The notes beneath the pieces are model-generated. The model saw only the letters and a program-made list of their open reading frames with translations. It searched no databases and had not been told where the DNA came from. DNA of 54,117 nucleotides, taken from NCBI GenBank assembly GCA_003220265.1, contig QHRW01000119.1, forward strand, positions 1 to 54,117. Direction: 5' to 3'. The stretch comes from Candidatus Rokuibacteriota bacterium (GTDB lineage: Bacteria; Methylomirabilota; Methylomirabilia; Rokubacteriales; CSP1-6). Each line of letters starts with the position of its first letter. Within the stretch, counting starts at the first letter, position 1. Both the position numbers and the translations under genes were made by a program. Positions 1-8,461 of the stretch are shown piece after piece.

Positions 1-1294
1 CGATCGACGGGTCCTCGTCCTCGCGGCTCTCCACGTAGATCGCCGTGAAGCCCTTGAACTTCATCGTCTGGCCCTGCGCCCGGAACACGGTGGGACCCGC
101 CTCGATGTCCGCGCTCACCGTGTCGTAGACGGCCGGCATGAGCTGACTGGCCATGAAGCGCTCCCATATCAACCGGTAGAGCGCGAGCTGATCCTTGTTG
201 AGGAAGCGCGTCATCGCCTTGGGATCGCGGTTGACGTCGCTGGGCCGGACTGCCTCGTGCGCCTCCTGGGCGCTGCCGCGCGACTTGTACACGGGCACCT
301 CGTCCGGCAGGTACTCGGCACCGAGCCGGGTCCTCGCCCACTGCCGGGCCTCTTCCTGCGCCTCGGTGGCGATGCGCACGGAGTCGGTCCTCATATAGGT
401 GATGAGACCGACGGGGCCCTCCTCGCCCATCTCGATGCCCTCGTAGAGCTGCTGGGCGACCGTCATCGTCTTCTTGGCCGAGAAGCCGAGCTTGCGGCCA
501 GCGTCCTGCTGCAGGGTGGAGGTGATGAACGGCGGCGCCGGATTCTTCTTGCGCTCGCCGCGCGTGACCGAGCGGACGATGAAGCGCGCGCCCTCCACGC
601 GGGCCATGACCGCCCGCGTGGCCTCCTCGGTGGCCAGCGAGGCCTTCTCGCCGTCCACCTCGCGCAGCGTGGCGGTGAACTCCGGCGGCAGCTTGGCGGT
701 GAGGCGCGCGTGCAGCGTCCAGTACTCGACCGGCACGAACGCCTGGATCTCCCGCTCGCGGTCGACGATCAGCCGCACGGCGACCGACTGCACGCGGCCG
801 GCGGAGAGCCCGCGCCGGATCTTCCTCCAGAGCAGCGGCGAGAGGTTGTAGCCGACCAGGCGGTCGAGCACGCGCCGCGCCTGCTGGGAGTCGACCTTCT
901 TCATGTCGATGCGGCCGGGCTTGGTGAACGCCGCCTTGACGGCCCGCTCGGTGATCTCGTTGAACGTGATGCGGAAGACGTTCTTCTTGTCGATGGGCAG
1001 CTCTTGGGCGAGATGCCAGCCGATCGCCTCGCCCTCCCGGTCGGGGTCGGTGGCGACATAGAGCGTGTCGGCCTTCTCGGCCGCCTTGATCAGCTCGTCC
1101 AGGATTTTCTTCTTGGCGGGCGTGACGACGTACTTCGGCTTGAAGTTCTTCTTGGGGTCGACGCCGAGCTGCGACTTCGGCAGATCGCGCACGTGTCCCA
1201 TGGACGCCTTCACGACGTACTTGCCGTCCAGGTACTTCGCGATCGTCTTGACCTTGGTCGGCGATTCGACCACCACCAGCGGACGCTTGGCCAC
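1..1294 (-). CDS. topA: DNA topoisomerase I (3' part beyond window edge)
   Basis: Type IA topoisomerase that relaxes negatively supercoiled DNA through a 5'-phosphotyrosine intermediate. About 431 codons are visible, and the C-terminal part (zinc-binding repeats in most homologues) lies outside the window. The N-terminus has the Toprim fold opening (LVVVESPTKVKTIAKYL), the acidic DPDREGE motif near residue 90, and the active-site context LITYMRTDS with catalytic Tyr at about residue 300. The start is a GTG at 1294 that shares one base with the dprA stop (TAGTG), so the two genes are translationally coupled. The dprA-topA order is common in bacteria. Identification is secure; only the length is unknown. 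Confidence 0.96.
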   Translation of the reverse strand, partial: MAKRPLVVVESPTKVKTIAKYLDGKYVVKASMGHVRDLPKSQLGVDPKKNFKPKYVVTPAKKKILDELIKAAEKADTLYVATDPDREGEAIGWHLAQELPIDKKNVFRITFNEITERAVKAAFTKPGRIDMKKVDSQQARRVLDRLVGYNLSPLLWRKIRRGLSAGRVQSVAVRLIVDREREIQAFVPVEYWTLHARLTAKLPPEFTATLREVDGEKASLATEEATRAVMARVEGARFIVRSVTRGERKKNPAPPFITSTLQQDAGRKLGFSAKKTMTVAQQLYEGIEMGEEGPVGLITYMRTDSVRIATEAQEEARQWARTRLGAEYLPDEVPVYKSRGSAQEAHEAVRPSDVNRDPKAMTRFLNKDQLALYRLIWERFMASQLMPAVYDTVSADIEAGPTVFRAQGQTMKFKGFTAIYVESREDEDPSI

Positions 1295-2199
1295 TACGCT
1301 CTCCTCGCTCGCGCGCCGATGACGACCCATCGCTGACCGGCGAGCTGACGGACCCAGCCTGTCAGCTCCAACGTGGTCAGCGCGGCGCCCGCACGCGCGG
1401 CGTCGAGATTCACCCGAGCGATCAGCCGCTCGATGTGCTGCGGGTCATCGACACTCAACAGCTCCAGCATCCGTGCCTCGTCACTCCCCGGCGCCAGCGG
1501 CGCCCGCGTCTCGCGCTCCGCTCCCGCACCCGCGACCATGCTGCGCCACGGCTCCGAGAGCTCGGCGACGATGTCGCTCCAATGTCCAACTAGTCTAGCA
1601 CCGTCCCTCAGGAGGCCATTGGCGCCCCGGCTCGCCGGCGACGTGATCCGCCCCGGCACGGCGAACACGTCGCGCCCCAGCTCGCCGGCCAGCCCCGCGG
1701 TGATCAACGCGCCGCTGCGCTCGGCCGCCTCCACCACTACAACACCTAGTGCAAGCCCGGCCAGGGTCCGGTTGCGCGCCGGGAAGTGATAGTTGAGCGG
1801 CTCGGCGTCCGGCGCGAACTGCGAGACGACGGCGCCGCGACCGATTATTTCCTCGGCGAGCGGCCGGTTTTCCGGCGGGTACAGCCTTTGGATGCCGGAA
1901 CCCAGCACGGCGATCGTGCGGCCGCCGGCCGCCAGCGCGCCGCGATGGGCGGCGGTGTCGATGCCGCGCGCGAGGCCGCTGACGATCGTCACGCCGCGCG
2001 CGGCGAGCTCGGCCGCCAGCGACTCCGCCACCTCCAGGCCGTACGTCGTCGCCTGCCGCGCACCGACGATGGCGATGGCGAGCGCGTCGCCGGCCTCGAA
2101 CGCGCCGCGCACGTCGAGCTCGGGCGGCGACGGAATCGTCGCCAGCAGCGCCGGGTAGCGCGAGTCGGTGGGCACGAGGTGCGTGATGACGGCGTTCAT
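1294..2199 (-). CDS. dprA: DNA-processing protein DprA/Smf
   Basis: Binds single-stranded DNA and loads RecA during natural transformation; also found in non-competent bacteria. The 301-residue protein has the Rossmann-like DprA core: GLARGIDTAAHRGAL, VLGSGI..LYPPENR, FPARNR, SGALITA and VFAVPG. A winged-helix DML1-like end follows, around residues 235-300. The N-terminal SAM/HhH domain seen in many homologues is absent, so the protein starts almost directly at the YPALLATIPSPP segment. A promoter-like TTGGCG-N17-TATACT lies just upstream. It forms an operon with topA. Confidence 0.94.
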   Translation of the reverse strand: MNAVITHLVPTDSRYPALLATIPSPPELDVRGAFEAGDALAIAIVGARQATTYGLEVAESLAAELAARGVTIVSGLARGIDTAAHRGALAAGGRTIAVLGSGIQRLYPPENRPLAEEIIGRGAVVSQFAPDAEPLNYHFPARNRTLAGLALGVVVVEAAERSGALITAGLAGELGRDVFAVPGRITSPASRGANGLLRDGARLVGHWSDIVAELSEPWRSMVAGAGAERETRAPLAPGSDEARMLELLSVDDPQHIERLIARVNLDAARAGAALTTLELTGWVRQLAGQRWVVIGARARRA

Positions 2200-2217
2200 G
2201 ACGGACGAAGGGGCGTC

Positions 2218-2246
2218 AGTATAGCGACCGCGACCGGTCGCGCCAA
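2218..2246 (-). promoter_or_regulatory. Putative sigma70-type promoter of dprA-topA
   Basis: The minus strand reads TTGGCG (2246-2241), a 17-bp spacer, then TATACT (2223-2218). Transcription would start about 12 nt before the dprA ATG at 2199. TATACT recurs as the best -10 element elsewhere in this window. The spacer also holds a short palindrome, GCGACCGGTCGC. Confidence 0.5.
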
Positions 2247-2265
2247 CGCCGCGAAACGGATACGG

Positions 2266-3039
2266 CTAACGGATGACCATGCTGTCCTTGGTGCGGATGA
2301 GCGTGCGCGCCTTCGGGGCCGCCTCGCTCTTCGGATAGTCCTTCACGATGCGGTCCCACGTCTGTTGCGCCCGGCTCTCGTCGCGCAGACCACGATAGGA
2401 CATCCCGATCTTGAGCAGCGCGTCGGGCACCTTCGGCGAGCTCGGCGCGACGTCGAGCACCTTCTGGAACTCGGCGATGGCCTGCCGGTAGTCGCGCTGG
2501 CCGTAGTACGCCTCGCCGATCCAGTACTGCGCGTTGGCCACCAGCGAATGCTTCGGGTACTTGGCCATGAAGTCGACGAAGTCGAGCACGGCCTGGCCGA
2601 ACTCGCCCGCGCGAAACGTGGCGAGCGCCGCCTGGTACGCCTGCTCGGGTGTTTGGGCGTTCGGGGCAGTCTCGCGCGGTCGCGGCGCCGGCGGCGTGGG
2701 GGAGGACGGTGCAGCGAGCGGAGGCGCCGCGGCGGCGACGGCCTGGGACTTGGCGTCGCGCAGCTCGCCCTGCGCCGTCTCGAGCCGCCCGCGCAGCGAC
2801 GTGACTTCCTCCGTGGTGCTCCTCTGCGCCGCCGTCACTTCCGCCTGCCGGGCGTCCAGCGCACGAGCCTCCGCCGTCGCCCGCGCAGCGTCGCGGCTGG
2901 TCGCTTCCTGGGCTTGCCGGAGGTCCGTCACCTCGCCGCGCAAGGTCGCGACGTCGGTGCGGAGACGATTGTAGGCGGCACGCGTCGCACACCCGGTGGC
3001 GAGCACTGCGACGATGATGAGCGCCAGCACACGACTCAT
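2266..3039 (-). CDS. cpoB: Tol-Pal-associated TPR lipoprotein CpoB/YbgF
   Basis: Periplasmic coordinator of Tol-Pal and peptidoglycan synthesis in Gram-negative envelopes. The 257-residue protein begins with a lipoprotein signal (hydrophobic residues 4-15, lipobox LATGC, Cys17). A coiled coil follows (about 25-95: repeated leucine/alanine heptads such as LRGEVTDLRQAQE), then a proline-rich linker around 100-125. The C-terminal tetratricopeptide repeats (AYQAALATFRAGEFGQAVLDF, ANAQYWIGEAYY, ALLKIGMSYRGL) are typical of YbgF. No tol or pal genes are present in the window. Its own promoter is likely in the gap to moeA. Confidence 0.9.
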   Translation of the reverse strand: MSRVLALIIVAVLATGCATRAAYNRLRTDVATLRGEVTDLRQAQEATSRDAARATAEARALDARQAEVTAAQRSTTEEVTSLRGRLETAQGELRDAKSQAVAAAAPPLAAPSSPTPPAPRPRETAPNAQTPEQAYQAALATFRAGEFGQAVLDFVDFMAKYPKHSLVANAQYWIGEAYYGQRDYRQAIAEFQKVLDVAPSSPKVPDALLKIGMSYRGLRDESRAQQTWDRIVKDYPKSEAAPKARTLIRTKDSMVIR

Positions 3040-3048
3040 GGACGGCTG

Positions 3049-3078
3049 ACCCTAGCACGCAGAAGAAAATGAAGTCAA
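3049..3078 (-). promoter_or_regulatory. Putative promoter of cpoB
   Basis: The minus strand reads TTGACT (3078-3073), an 18-bp spacer, then TAGGGT (3054-3049), just before the cpoB start at 3039. It sits in an unusually AT-rich patch between moeA and cpoB. Confidence 0.45.
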
Positions 3079-3134
3079 TTTTCCGCCCCGAGCCGGGACG
3101 CCGCTGGCCCCTTGAAGCTATCTCCCAGAGATCG

Positions 3135-4334
3135 TCACGGAAGCTCCCGCAACACAATGATTTCGACGGTGTCCCCGGCGGCCACCGTGGTATCCGGAGC
3201 GACCACGGCGAGCGCGTCGGCCGCCACCATCGAGCGCAGGATCGCCGAGCCTTGCTCGCCGGTCAGCCGGGCGCCCAGCGCGCCGTCGCTCGTCGTCTCG
3301 AGCTGGACCCGGAGGTAACCGCGCCGCGAGCCGGGGTTGGGAATCGGCGCGAGCGCGCGAGCCCGCAGGCGCGGGCGCGTGAGCCGGCGGCGGCCCGACA
3401 TCTTCAGGAGCGCCGGGCGGACGAAGAGCTCGAACGTCACCATCGCGGAGACGGGATTGCCGGGCAGGCCGAAGACCGGCCGGCCGTCGAGCGAGCCGAA
3501 CGTGATGGGCTTGCCGGGCCGCATCGAGACCTTCCAGAGGTGCAGCTCGGCGCCCGCGCGCGTGAACGCCTCGCGCACGAGATCGAGCTCACCGACCGAC
3601 ACGCCGGCCGACGACAGCACGACGTCGGCGTCGCGCGCGCGCCGCACGCGCTCCTGGATCGCCTCCAGCCGGTCCGGCGCCACGCCGAGACTCACCGGAT
3701 CGCCGCCGGTCTCCAGCACCTGCGCCATCAAGGAGTACGTATTGGTATTCGGAATCTGGCTCGGCCCCGGCTCGGTGCCCAGGTCCGCCAGCTCGTTCCC
3801 CGTCGACAGGATCGCGACCCGCGGCCGCCGGTAGACCATGACCTGCGCGTGCCCGAGCGTGGCGAGCAGGCCCACCTCGGCCGCACGCAGCGTGACGCCC
3901 GCCTCGAGCACGCGGTCTCCCACGCGCACGTCTTCACCGGCCGGCCGCACGTACGCCGCCGGATCGACCGCCGCGCGCAGCGTGACGCGTCCATTCGTGG
4001 CCTCGACGTCTTCCTGGGGCACGACCGCATCCGCCCCTGGCGGCAGCGGCGCCCCGGTGAAGATCCGCATGGCCTCGCCGCGCCCGATCGCGCGCGAGGG
4101 CAGCGTCCCCGCCTCGACCCGTCCCACGACGGCCAGCGCCGCGCCCGCGCGCGTGTCGCCCGCGCGCACGGCATATCCATCCATGGACGAGTTCGCCCAC
4201 GGCGGAATCTCCCGCCGCGAAACGATCTCCTCGGCGAGCACGCGCCCCAGCGACGCCACCACGTCGACGCGCTCCGTCCCCAGCACGGAGACGCGTGACA
4301 GAATCGCCTCGAGCGCTTCTTCGACGCTCAGCAT
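3135..4334 (-). CDS. moeA: Molybdopterin molybdenumtransferase MoeA
   Basis: Inserts molybdenum into adenylylated molybdopterin in the last step of molybdenum cofactor synthesis. The 399 residues match the family length. Recognisable segments are PPWANSSMDGYAVRAGD (domain II start), IFTGAPLPPGADAVVPQED, the MogA-like domain with VAILSTGNEL and VVLSSAGVSVGELDLV, then FGLPGNPVSAMVTFELFVRP, and a C-terminal beta-barrel domain ending in VEIIVL. This fits the molybdenum/tungsten formate dehydrogenase encoded 20 kb away. It is divergent from the methyltransferase with fewer than 30 bp between starts. Confidence 0.95.
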   Translation of the reverse strand: MLSVEEALEAILSRVSVLGTERVDVVASLGRVLAEEIVSRREIPPWANSSMDGYAVRAGDTRAGAALAVVGRVEAGTLPSRAIGRGEAMRIFTGAPLPPGADAVVPQEDVEATNGRVTLRAAVDPAAYVRPAGEDVRVGDRVLEAGVTLRAAEVGLLATLGHAQVMVYRRPRVAILSTGNELADLGTEPGPSQIPNTNTYSLMAQVLETGGDPVSLGVAPDRLEAIQERVRRARDADVVLSSAGVSVGELDLVREAFTRAGAELHLWKVSMRPGKPITFGSLDGRPVFGLPGNPVSAMVTFELFVRPALLKMSGRRRLTRPRLRARALAPIPNPGSRRGYLRVQLETTSDGALGARLTGEQGSAILRSMVAADALAVVAPDTTVAAGDTVEIIVLRELP

Positions 4335-4362
4335 ACGAGCGCTACTCTACACCGTGACACGC

Positions 4363-5005
4363 ATGGACTGGAGCGCCACGGTCAGGGCGGGCTACAACAG
4401 GATCGTCGAGCCGTACCTCGCCCAGCGGAGCGACGACACGCCCGACGTGCGCCTGCTGGCGCGGCTCATTGCACGGCTGGCGCCGGACTCGGCCGTCCTC
4501 GATGCCGGCTGCGGGGCCGGCGTGCCCATCGCGCGCCGCCTCGCCGAGTCGTTCCGCGTCACCGGCGTGGACTTCGCGGCAGGCGCAGGTGGCGCGGGCG
4601 CGGCGCCTCGTGCCCGCCGCGCGCTTCGTCTGCGCCGACGTGCGGGCGCCGGGGCTCCGCGACGCGCGCTTCGACGCGATCTGCTCGTACTACGCGATCA
4701 TTCACATCCCGCGCGAAGACCACGCCGCCCTGTTCGGCCGCCTGGCGCGCCTGCTGAAGCCCGGCGGCCTGGCACTGTTCTGCGTCGGCGCCGAGGACCT
4801 CCCGTACTCCGCGGAGACGTACCTTGGTGTCCCGATGGCCTGGAGTCACTTCGACGCGGCCACCAACGAACGGCTGATCGAGGCGGCTGGGCTGCAGATC
4901 GAGTGGACGGAGCGCGTGGCGGACACCGGCGCGCCCGGCGCCGGTCATCTGTTCGTACTCGCCAGGAGGTCGGCGGTCAGTGCCCCCCGGTGTGCGGAAG
5001 ATTGA
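4363..5005 (+). pseudogene. Class I SAM-dependent methyltransferase, frameshifted
   Basis: Two frames together encode one methyltransferase. The first frame starts at ATG 4363 (or GTG 4354) and gives a normal N-terminus with SAM motif I (AVLDAGCGAGVPIARRLAE) up to VTGVDF. Homology then resumes one base shifted: SRQAQVARARRLVP, then FDAICSYYAIIHIPR and LLKPGGLALF, ending at 5005. One missing base near 4576 (TTCGCGG where TTCTCGCGG would restore D-F-S-R-Q) explains the break. Either the gene is recently inactivated or the assembly has a single-base error; the otherwise intact coding on both sides favours an error or a very recent event. The 3' end overlaps the convergent actF by 29 bp. Substrate unknown. 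Confidence 0.75.
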
Positions 5006-6080
5006 GGACAGGCTTGTAGCGCCCCATGAACCACCGCCGCGACAGGGCGAACAGCGAGAGAAAGCCGATGGTGATCGCGAGGTCGCGCACCCCGAAGGGC
5101 AGCCGCGTCGTTTCCGACACCGACGGGAACACGACGAGCACGCGCTCCAGGAAGATGGCGACAAGGCCGAACACGGCGACGACGAACAGCGGACCGTGGC
5201 GCTGCGGCGGCCGGCCCGTGAGGCGCTTCAGCAGATACGCGAACGGGATGAGCCAGCCCATGATGAGGACGACCCAGGCCACCGTGCTCCAGGGCTGGAT
5301 GAAGAAGCGGCGGACGAAGAAGCGCGTCTCCACCGGCACGTTGCCGTACCAGATGACCAGGTACTGCGACCAGAAGAAGTACATCCACATGATGGACATC
5401 GCGAACTGCAGCTTGGCCACGTCCTGCACGGCCGCCGGCGGGATCGAGGCGACGCCCCGCGAGTTCGCGCGGATCGTCAGGATGGCGAGCAGGCAGAACG
5501 CCGTGTAGAGCGAGCTGACGACGAAGTAGCCGCCGAAGAGCCCGCTGTACCAGATGGGATCGAGCGCCATGACGAAGTCGAAACCCCACAGCGACACGGT
5601 GATCATCCACAGGAAGAGCAGGATCACCGCCAGCCGGTTGCGGTGCGCGCGGTCGCGCTCGTCGCCCGGCGGCACCGAGTCGCGCAGCAGCGCGCCCGCG
5701 AAGGCATAGCACGTCGCAAACGTGGCGATCGCGAGCACCAGGTTGCGGCCGAAGAAGAACGGCACGTTGAGCCACGCCGCCTTGTTCGCCACCGGCGTGG
5801 CCACCCACGGGTAGAGCACGGTGCGCCCGGCAAAGAGGCCGAGCATGAGGACGAAGGCCACCGGCAGGAAGCCGATCGTGGTGAGCGACAGCCGCCGCAC
5901 GCTGGGCGACCAGCGCGCCTCGGTGAGCTGCATCATCGCGGCGATCGCCGGCCCGGTGACGGCCAGGCCCGACCAGAAGACGAGGTTGACGAGGTAGATC
6001 GACCACGCCCGCGGGGAGTCCGACGCCGTCAGGAACGCCACAGCGCCCAGTGCGACCAGCACGCCCCAGAAGGCCGTCAT
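4977..6080 (-). CDS. actF: Alternative complex III subunit ActF (NrfD-like membrane subunit)
   Basis: Integral membrane subunit of the quinol:electron-acceptor oxidoreductase alternative complex III. The 367-residue protein is almost entirely hydrophobic, with about ten transmembrane helices (for example VLVALGAVAFLTA, FLPVAFVLMLGLFAG, LVLAIATFATCYAFAGALL and WVVLIMGWLIPFAYLL). ActF is the second, shorter NrfD-type subunit paired with ActC. The gene starts 4 bp inside the actE stop (ATGA at 6080). It is last in actABCDEF, and no cytochrome oxidase genes follow in this window, unlike in many lineages. Confidence 0.92.
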   Translation of the reverse strand: MTAFWGVLVALGAVAFLTASDSPRAWSIYLVNLVFWSGLAVTGPAIAAMMQLTEARWSPSVRRLSLTTIGFLPVAFVLMLGLFAGRTVLYPWVATPVANKAAWLNVPFFFGRNLVLAIATFATCYAFAGALLRDSVPPGDERDRAHRNRLAVILLFLWMITVSLWGFDFVMALDPIWYSGLFGGYFVVSSLYTAFCLLAILTIRANSRGVASIPPAAVQDVAKLQFAMSIMWMYFFWSQYLVIWYGNVPVETRFFVRRFFIQPWSTVAWVVLIMGWLIPFAYLLKRLTGRPPQRHGPLFVVAVFGLVAIFLERVLVVFPSVSETTRLPFGVRDLAITIGFLSLFALSRRWFMGRYKPVLNLPHTGGH

Positions 6081-6583
6081 TTCTGCGCCAGCGAGCGGAG
6101 GTAGTTCACGATGTGCCAGGCCTCCTGGGAGGACAGCGCCTCGCCGTAGGACGGCATGACGGCGCCGCCGGCCACGATGTAGCTGTGCCAGTAGCCGTCG
6201 GTCCGCTGCCGCTGGAGGTCGCGGTTGGTCAAATCAGGTGTCGGGATGAACTTGGTCGCCACCGGTCCCGTGACGCCGCCCTTGGCCTCCGGCCCGTGAC
6301 ACGGTACGCAGAACGTCTGGTAGTGCTGCTTGCCCACCGCCAGCGACGACTCCGTGGCCTTGATGGGGTTCGGCAGGCGGGCCGCCACGTCGCGCTGCTC
6401 CTTGGGGATGATCGGCGTCGTGCCGCGCGCCACCACGCCGCTCGGCATCGAGAACACGCGCTCACCGGGCACCAGCTTCGCGGTCTGCGTCATGTTGTTG
6501 AGCCAGCGATAGGCGATGACGCCGGCCAGCAGCGCGCCGGCCGAGGCCACGATCAGCAGCACGAGGAGGAAGACGTACTTCAC
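6077..6583 (-). CDS. actE: Alternative complex III subunit ActE, monoheme cytochrome c
   Basis: The 168-residue membrane-anchored cytochrome starts at GTG 6583, which overlaps the actD stop (GTGA) and has a strong GAGGAGG Shine-Dalgarno. An N-terminal membrane segment (FLLVLLIVASAGALLAGVIA) anchors it. The single heme site is FCVPCHG near residue 90, and a later Met in GGAVMPSYGEAL is the likely distal ligand. In alternative complex III this subunit relays electrons from the multiheme ActA toward acceptors. The frame is open upstream of the GTG, but that part is out-of-frame sequence of actD and is not coding. Confidence 0.92.
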   Translation of the reverse strand: MKYVFLLVLLIVASAGALLAGVIAYRWLNNMTQTAKLVPGERVFSMPSGVVARGTTPIIPKEQRDVAARLPNPIKATESSLAVGKQHYQTFCVPCHGPEAKGGVTGPVATKFIPTPDLTNRDLQRQRTDGYWHSYIVAGGAVMPSYGEALSSQEAWHIVNYLRSLAQK

Positions 6584-7098
6584 GCCCGCACCTCCTCGGC
6601 GCCGGCGGCGCGGAGGATGTCGCGCACGGAGGCCGCGCGCTCGGTCGCGCAGTGCACCGCCACGCCGAAGCGGTCGTTGGTGAAGCGCGGGTCGTAGCTG
6701 GCCGAGCGGCGGAAGCTCGGCAGCCGGCCGAGCATGACCATCCCGATCACCGTGGCGATGCCGCCGAAGAGGATCATCAGCTCGAACATGATGACGACGT
6801 AGGGCGGGCTGACGGGAAACCCGATGGCGGGCTTGCCGCCCACCACGATCCCCCACTTGAGCGACGACCACGCCGTGATGATCCAGCCCGAGGCCAGACC
6901 CGCGAGGCCGCCCAGCAGCGTGAACAGCCGCACCGTGCTCACCGGCCGGTCGCGTTCCACGACGTCCTCGATCTCGTGCACGGGCACCGGCGTGTACACG
7001 CTGAGGTCGTGGTAGCCCTTGGCCCTGAGCTCCTCCAGGGCCCGGACCGTCGTGTCCACGTGGGCGAAGACGCCGAGGATCTCAGTGGTGGCCGGCAT
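6580..7098 (-). CDS. actD: Alternative complex III subunit ActD (DUF3341)
   Basis: The 172-residue protein has two transmembrane helices (about 62-78 and 104-125: LFTLLGGLAGLASGWII and MFELMILFGGIATVIGMVML) flanked by a soluble N-terminal ferredoxin-like region (EILGVFAHVDTTVRALEELRAKGY) and a short C-terminal domain. This is the standard DUF3341 layout of ActD, which links the peripheral and membrane arms of the complex. It overlaps the actC 3' end by 17 bp and the actE start by 4 bp. Confidence 0.92.
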   Translation of the reverse strand: MPATTEILGVFAHVDTTVRALEELRAKGYHDLSVYTPVPVHEIEDVVERDRPVSTVRLFTLLGGLAGLASGWIITAWSSLKWGIVVGGKPAIGFPVSPPYVVIMFELMILFGGIATVIGMVMLGRLPSFRRSASYDPRFTNDRFGVAVHCATERAASVRDILRAAGAEEVRA

Positions 7099-8461
7099 GC
7101 CGGGTGTCCTTGATGGGGGCCGCGAGGGTTTCCTTCACCTCGACGATGGAGAGCGACGGCATCACCTTGATGAAGCCGAGGAACAGGATGAAGAACCACG
7201 CGAAGCTGCCGACGATGATCGTGGTGTCGGTGATCGTGGGGATGTAGACGCCCCACGTGTACGGGTAGAAGTCGTGGCCGAGGGACGGAACGATGATGTT
7301 GAAGCGCTCGAACCACATGCCGATGAGGACCAGGACCGACACGACGTAGAGGATCACCGGATTCGTCCTGGCGTTCTTCCAGAACAGGATCAGCGGGGAG
7401 ATGCAGTTGCAGAAGTACATCGTGGCGAGGGCCCACGAGTAGGAGCCCGTCAGCCGCCAGAATAGCGACGCCTTCTCGATGTGGTCGCCGCTGTACCAGG
7501 ACGTGAACAGCTCGCAGATGTAGAAGTACGTCAGCACGAGGCCGGTGGTGAGGATGAGCTTGGCCATCGCGTCCAGGTGGCGGTCCCGGATGTAGGCGTG
7601 CAGGTGGAAGAAGTGCCGCATCGGCAGCGCCAGCACCAGCACCATGGCAAAGCCCGAGAAGATGGCCCCGTCGACGAAAAACGGCGCGAACAGCGTCGAG
7701 TGCCAGCCGGGGACGAGCGCCATGGCGAAGTCCCAGGACACCACGCTGTGGACCGAGAGCACGAGCGGCGTGGCCAGCGCGGCCAAGAGGCCGTAGGCCC
7801 GGCGGTAGTGCCGCCACTGGCGGTCGGAGCCCTCCCAGCCCAGCGAGAGCATGGTGAACAGCCGCCGGCGCCAGCCGGTGGAGACATCCCGCACGGCGGC
7901 GATGTCGGGCACCAGGCCCACGATGAAGAACACCGTGCTGATCGACAGGTACGTGGAGATGGCGAAGACGTCCCACACCAGCGGCGACTTGAAGTTCGGC
8001 CACAGGTAGCGCTGGTTCGGGTACGGCAGCAGGAAGTACGCGAACCACATGCGCCCGGCGTGGATCATGGGGAAGAGGCCGGCCGTGAGCACGGCGAAGA
8101 TCGTCATGGCCTCGGCCGCGCGGTAGATCGACGTCCGCCAGCGCGCGCGGAAGAGATAGAGGACGGCCGAGATCAGCGTGCCGGCGTGGCCGATGCCGAT
8201 CCAGAACACGAACGTCGTGATGTACATCGCCCACATCTGGGGGGTGCGCTTGCCGGCCGCGCCCATGCCCATGAAGATCTGGTACGTCCAGGCCAGGATC
8301 CCGCACGTCAGGATGAGGCCGACCACGCACATCCAGGCGAAGTAGAGGTTGCCGGGCGGCCGCAGCGTGTTGAGGACGTCGCGGTTGACGTCGGCGTACG
8401 TGGGCTCGGCCACGTGGGCCCCGCCCGCGATCGGCGGCGGCGTGCGCTCGGGCGCGCTCAT
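7082..8461 (-). CDS. actC: Alternative complex III subunit ActC (NrfD/PsrC-like quinol-binding subunit)
   Basis: Polytopic membrane protein of 459 residues, homologous to PsrC/NrfD and expected to carry the menaquinol site near the periplasmic face next to the ActB iron-sulfur domain. About ten helices are visible, beginning with YFAWMCVVGLILTCGILAW and including the conserved FWIGIGHAGTLISAVLYLFRARWR region. The start ATG at 8461 overlaps the actB stop (ATGA). The frame stays open for another 500 bp upstream, but that portion is the shadow of actB. Confidence 0.94.
   Translation of the reverse strand: MSAPERTPPPIAGGAHVAEPTYADVNRDVLNTLRPPGNLYFAWMCVVGLILTCGILAWTYQIFMGMGAAGKRTPQMWAMYITTFVFWIGIGHAGTLISAVLYLFRARWRTSIYRAAEAMTIFAVLTAGLFPMIHAGRMWFAYFLLPYPNQRYLWPNFKSPLVWDVFAISTYLSISTVFFIVGLVPDIAAVRDVSTGWRRRLFTMLSLGWEGSDRQWRHYRRAYGLLAALATPLVLSVHSVVSWDFAMALVPGWHSTLFAPFFVDGAIFSGFAMVLVLALPMRHFFHLHAYIRDRHLDAMAKLILTTGLVLTYFYICELFTSWYSGDHIEKASLFWRLTGSYSWALATMYFCNCISPLILFWKNARTNPVILYVVSVLVLIGMWFERFNIIVPSLGHDFYPYTWGVYIPTITDTTIIVGSFAWFFILFLGFIKVMPSLSIVEVKETLAAPIKDTRHAGHH

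Noticed and set aside
2224..2245. Terminator for cpoB at the GCGACCGGTCGC palindrome
   Set aside because: No T-run follows on the minus strand, and the palindrome fits better within the dprA promoter spacer.
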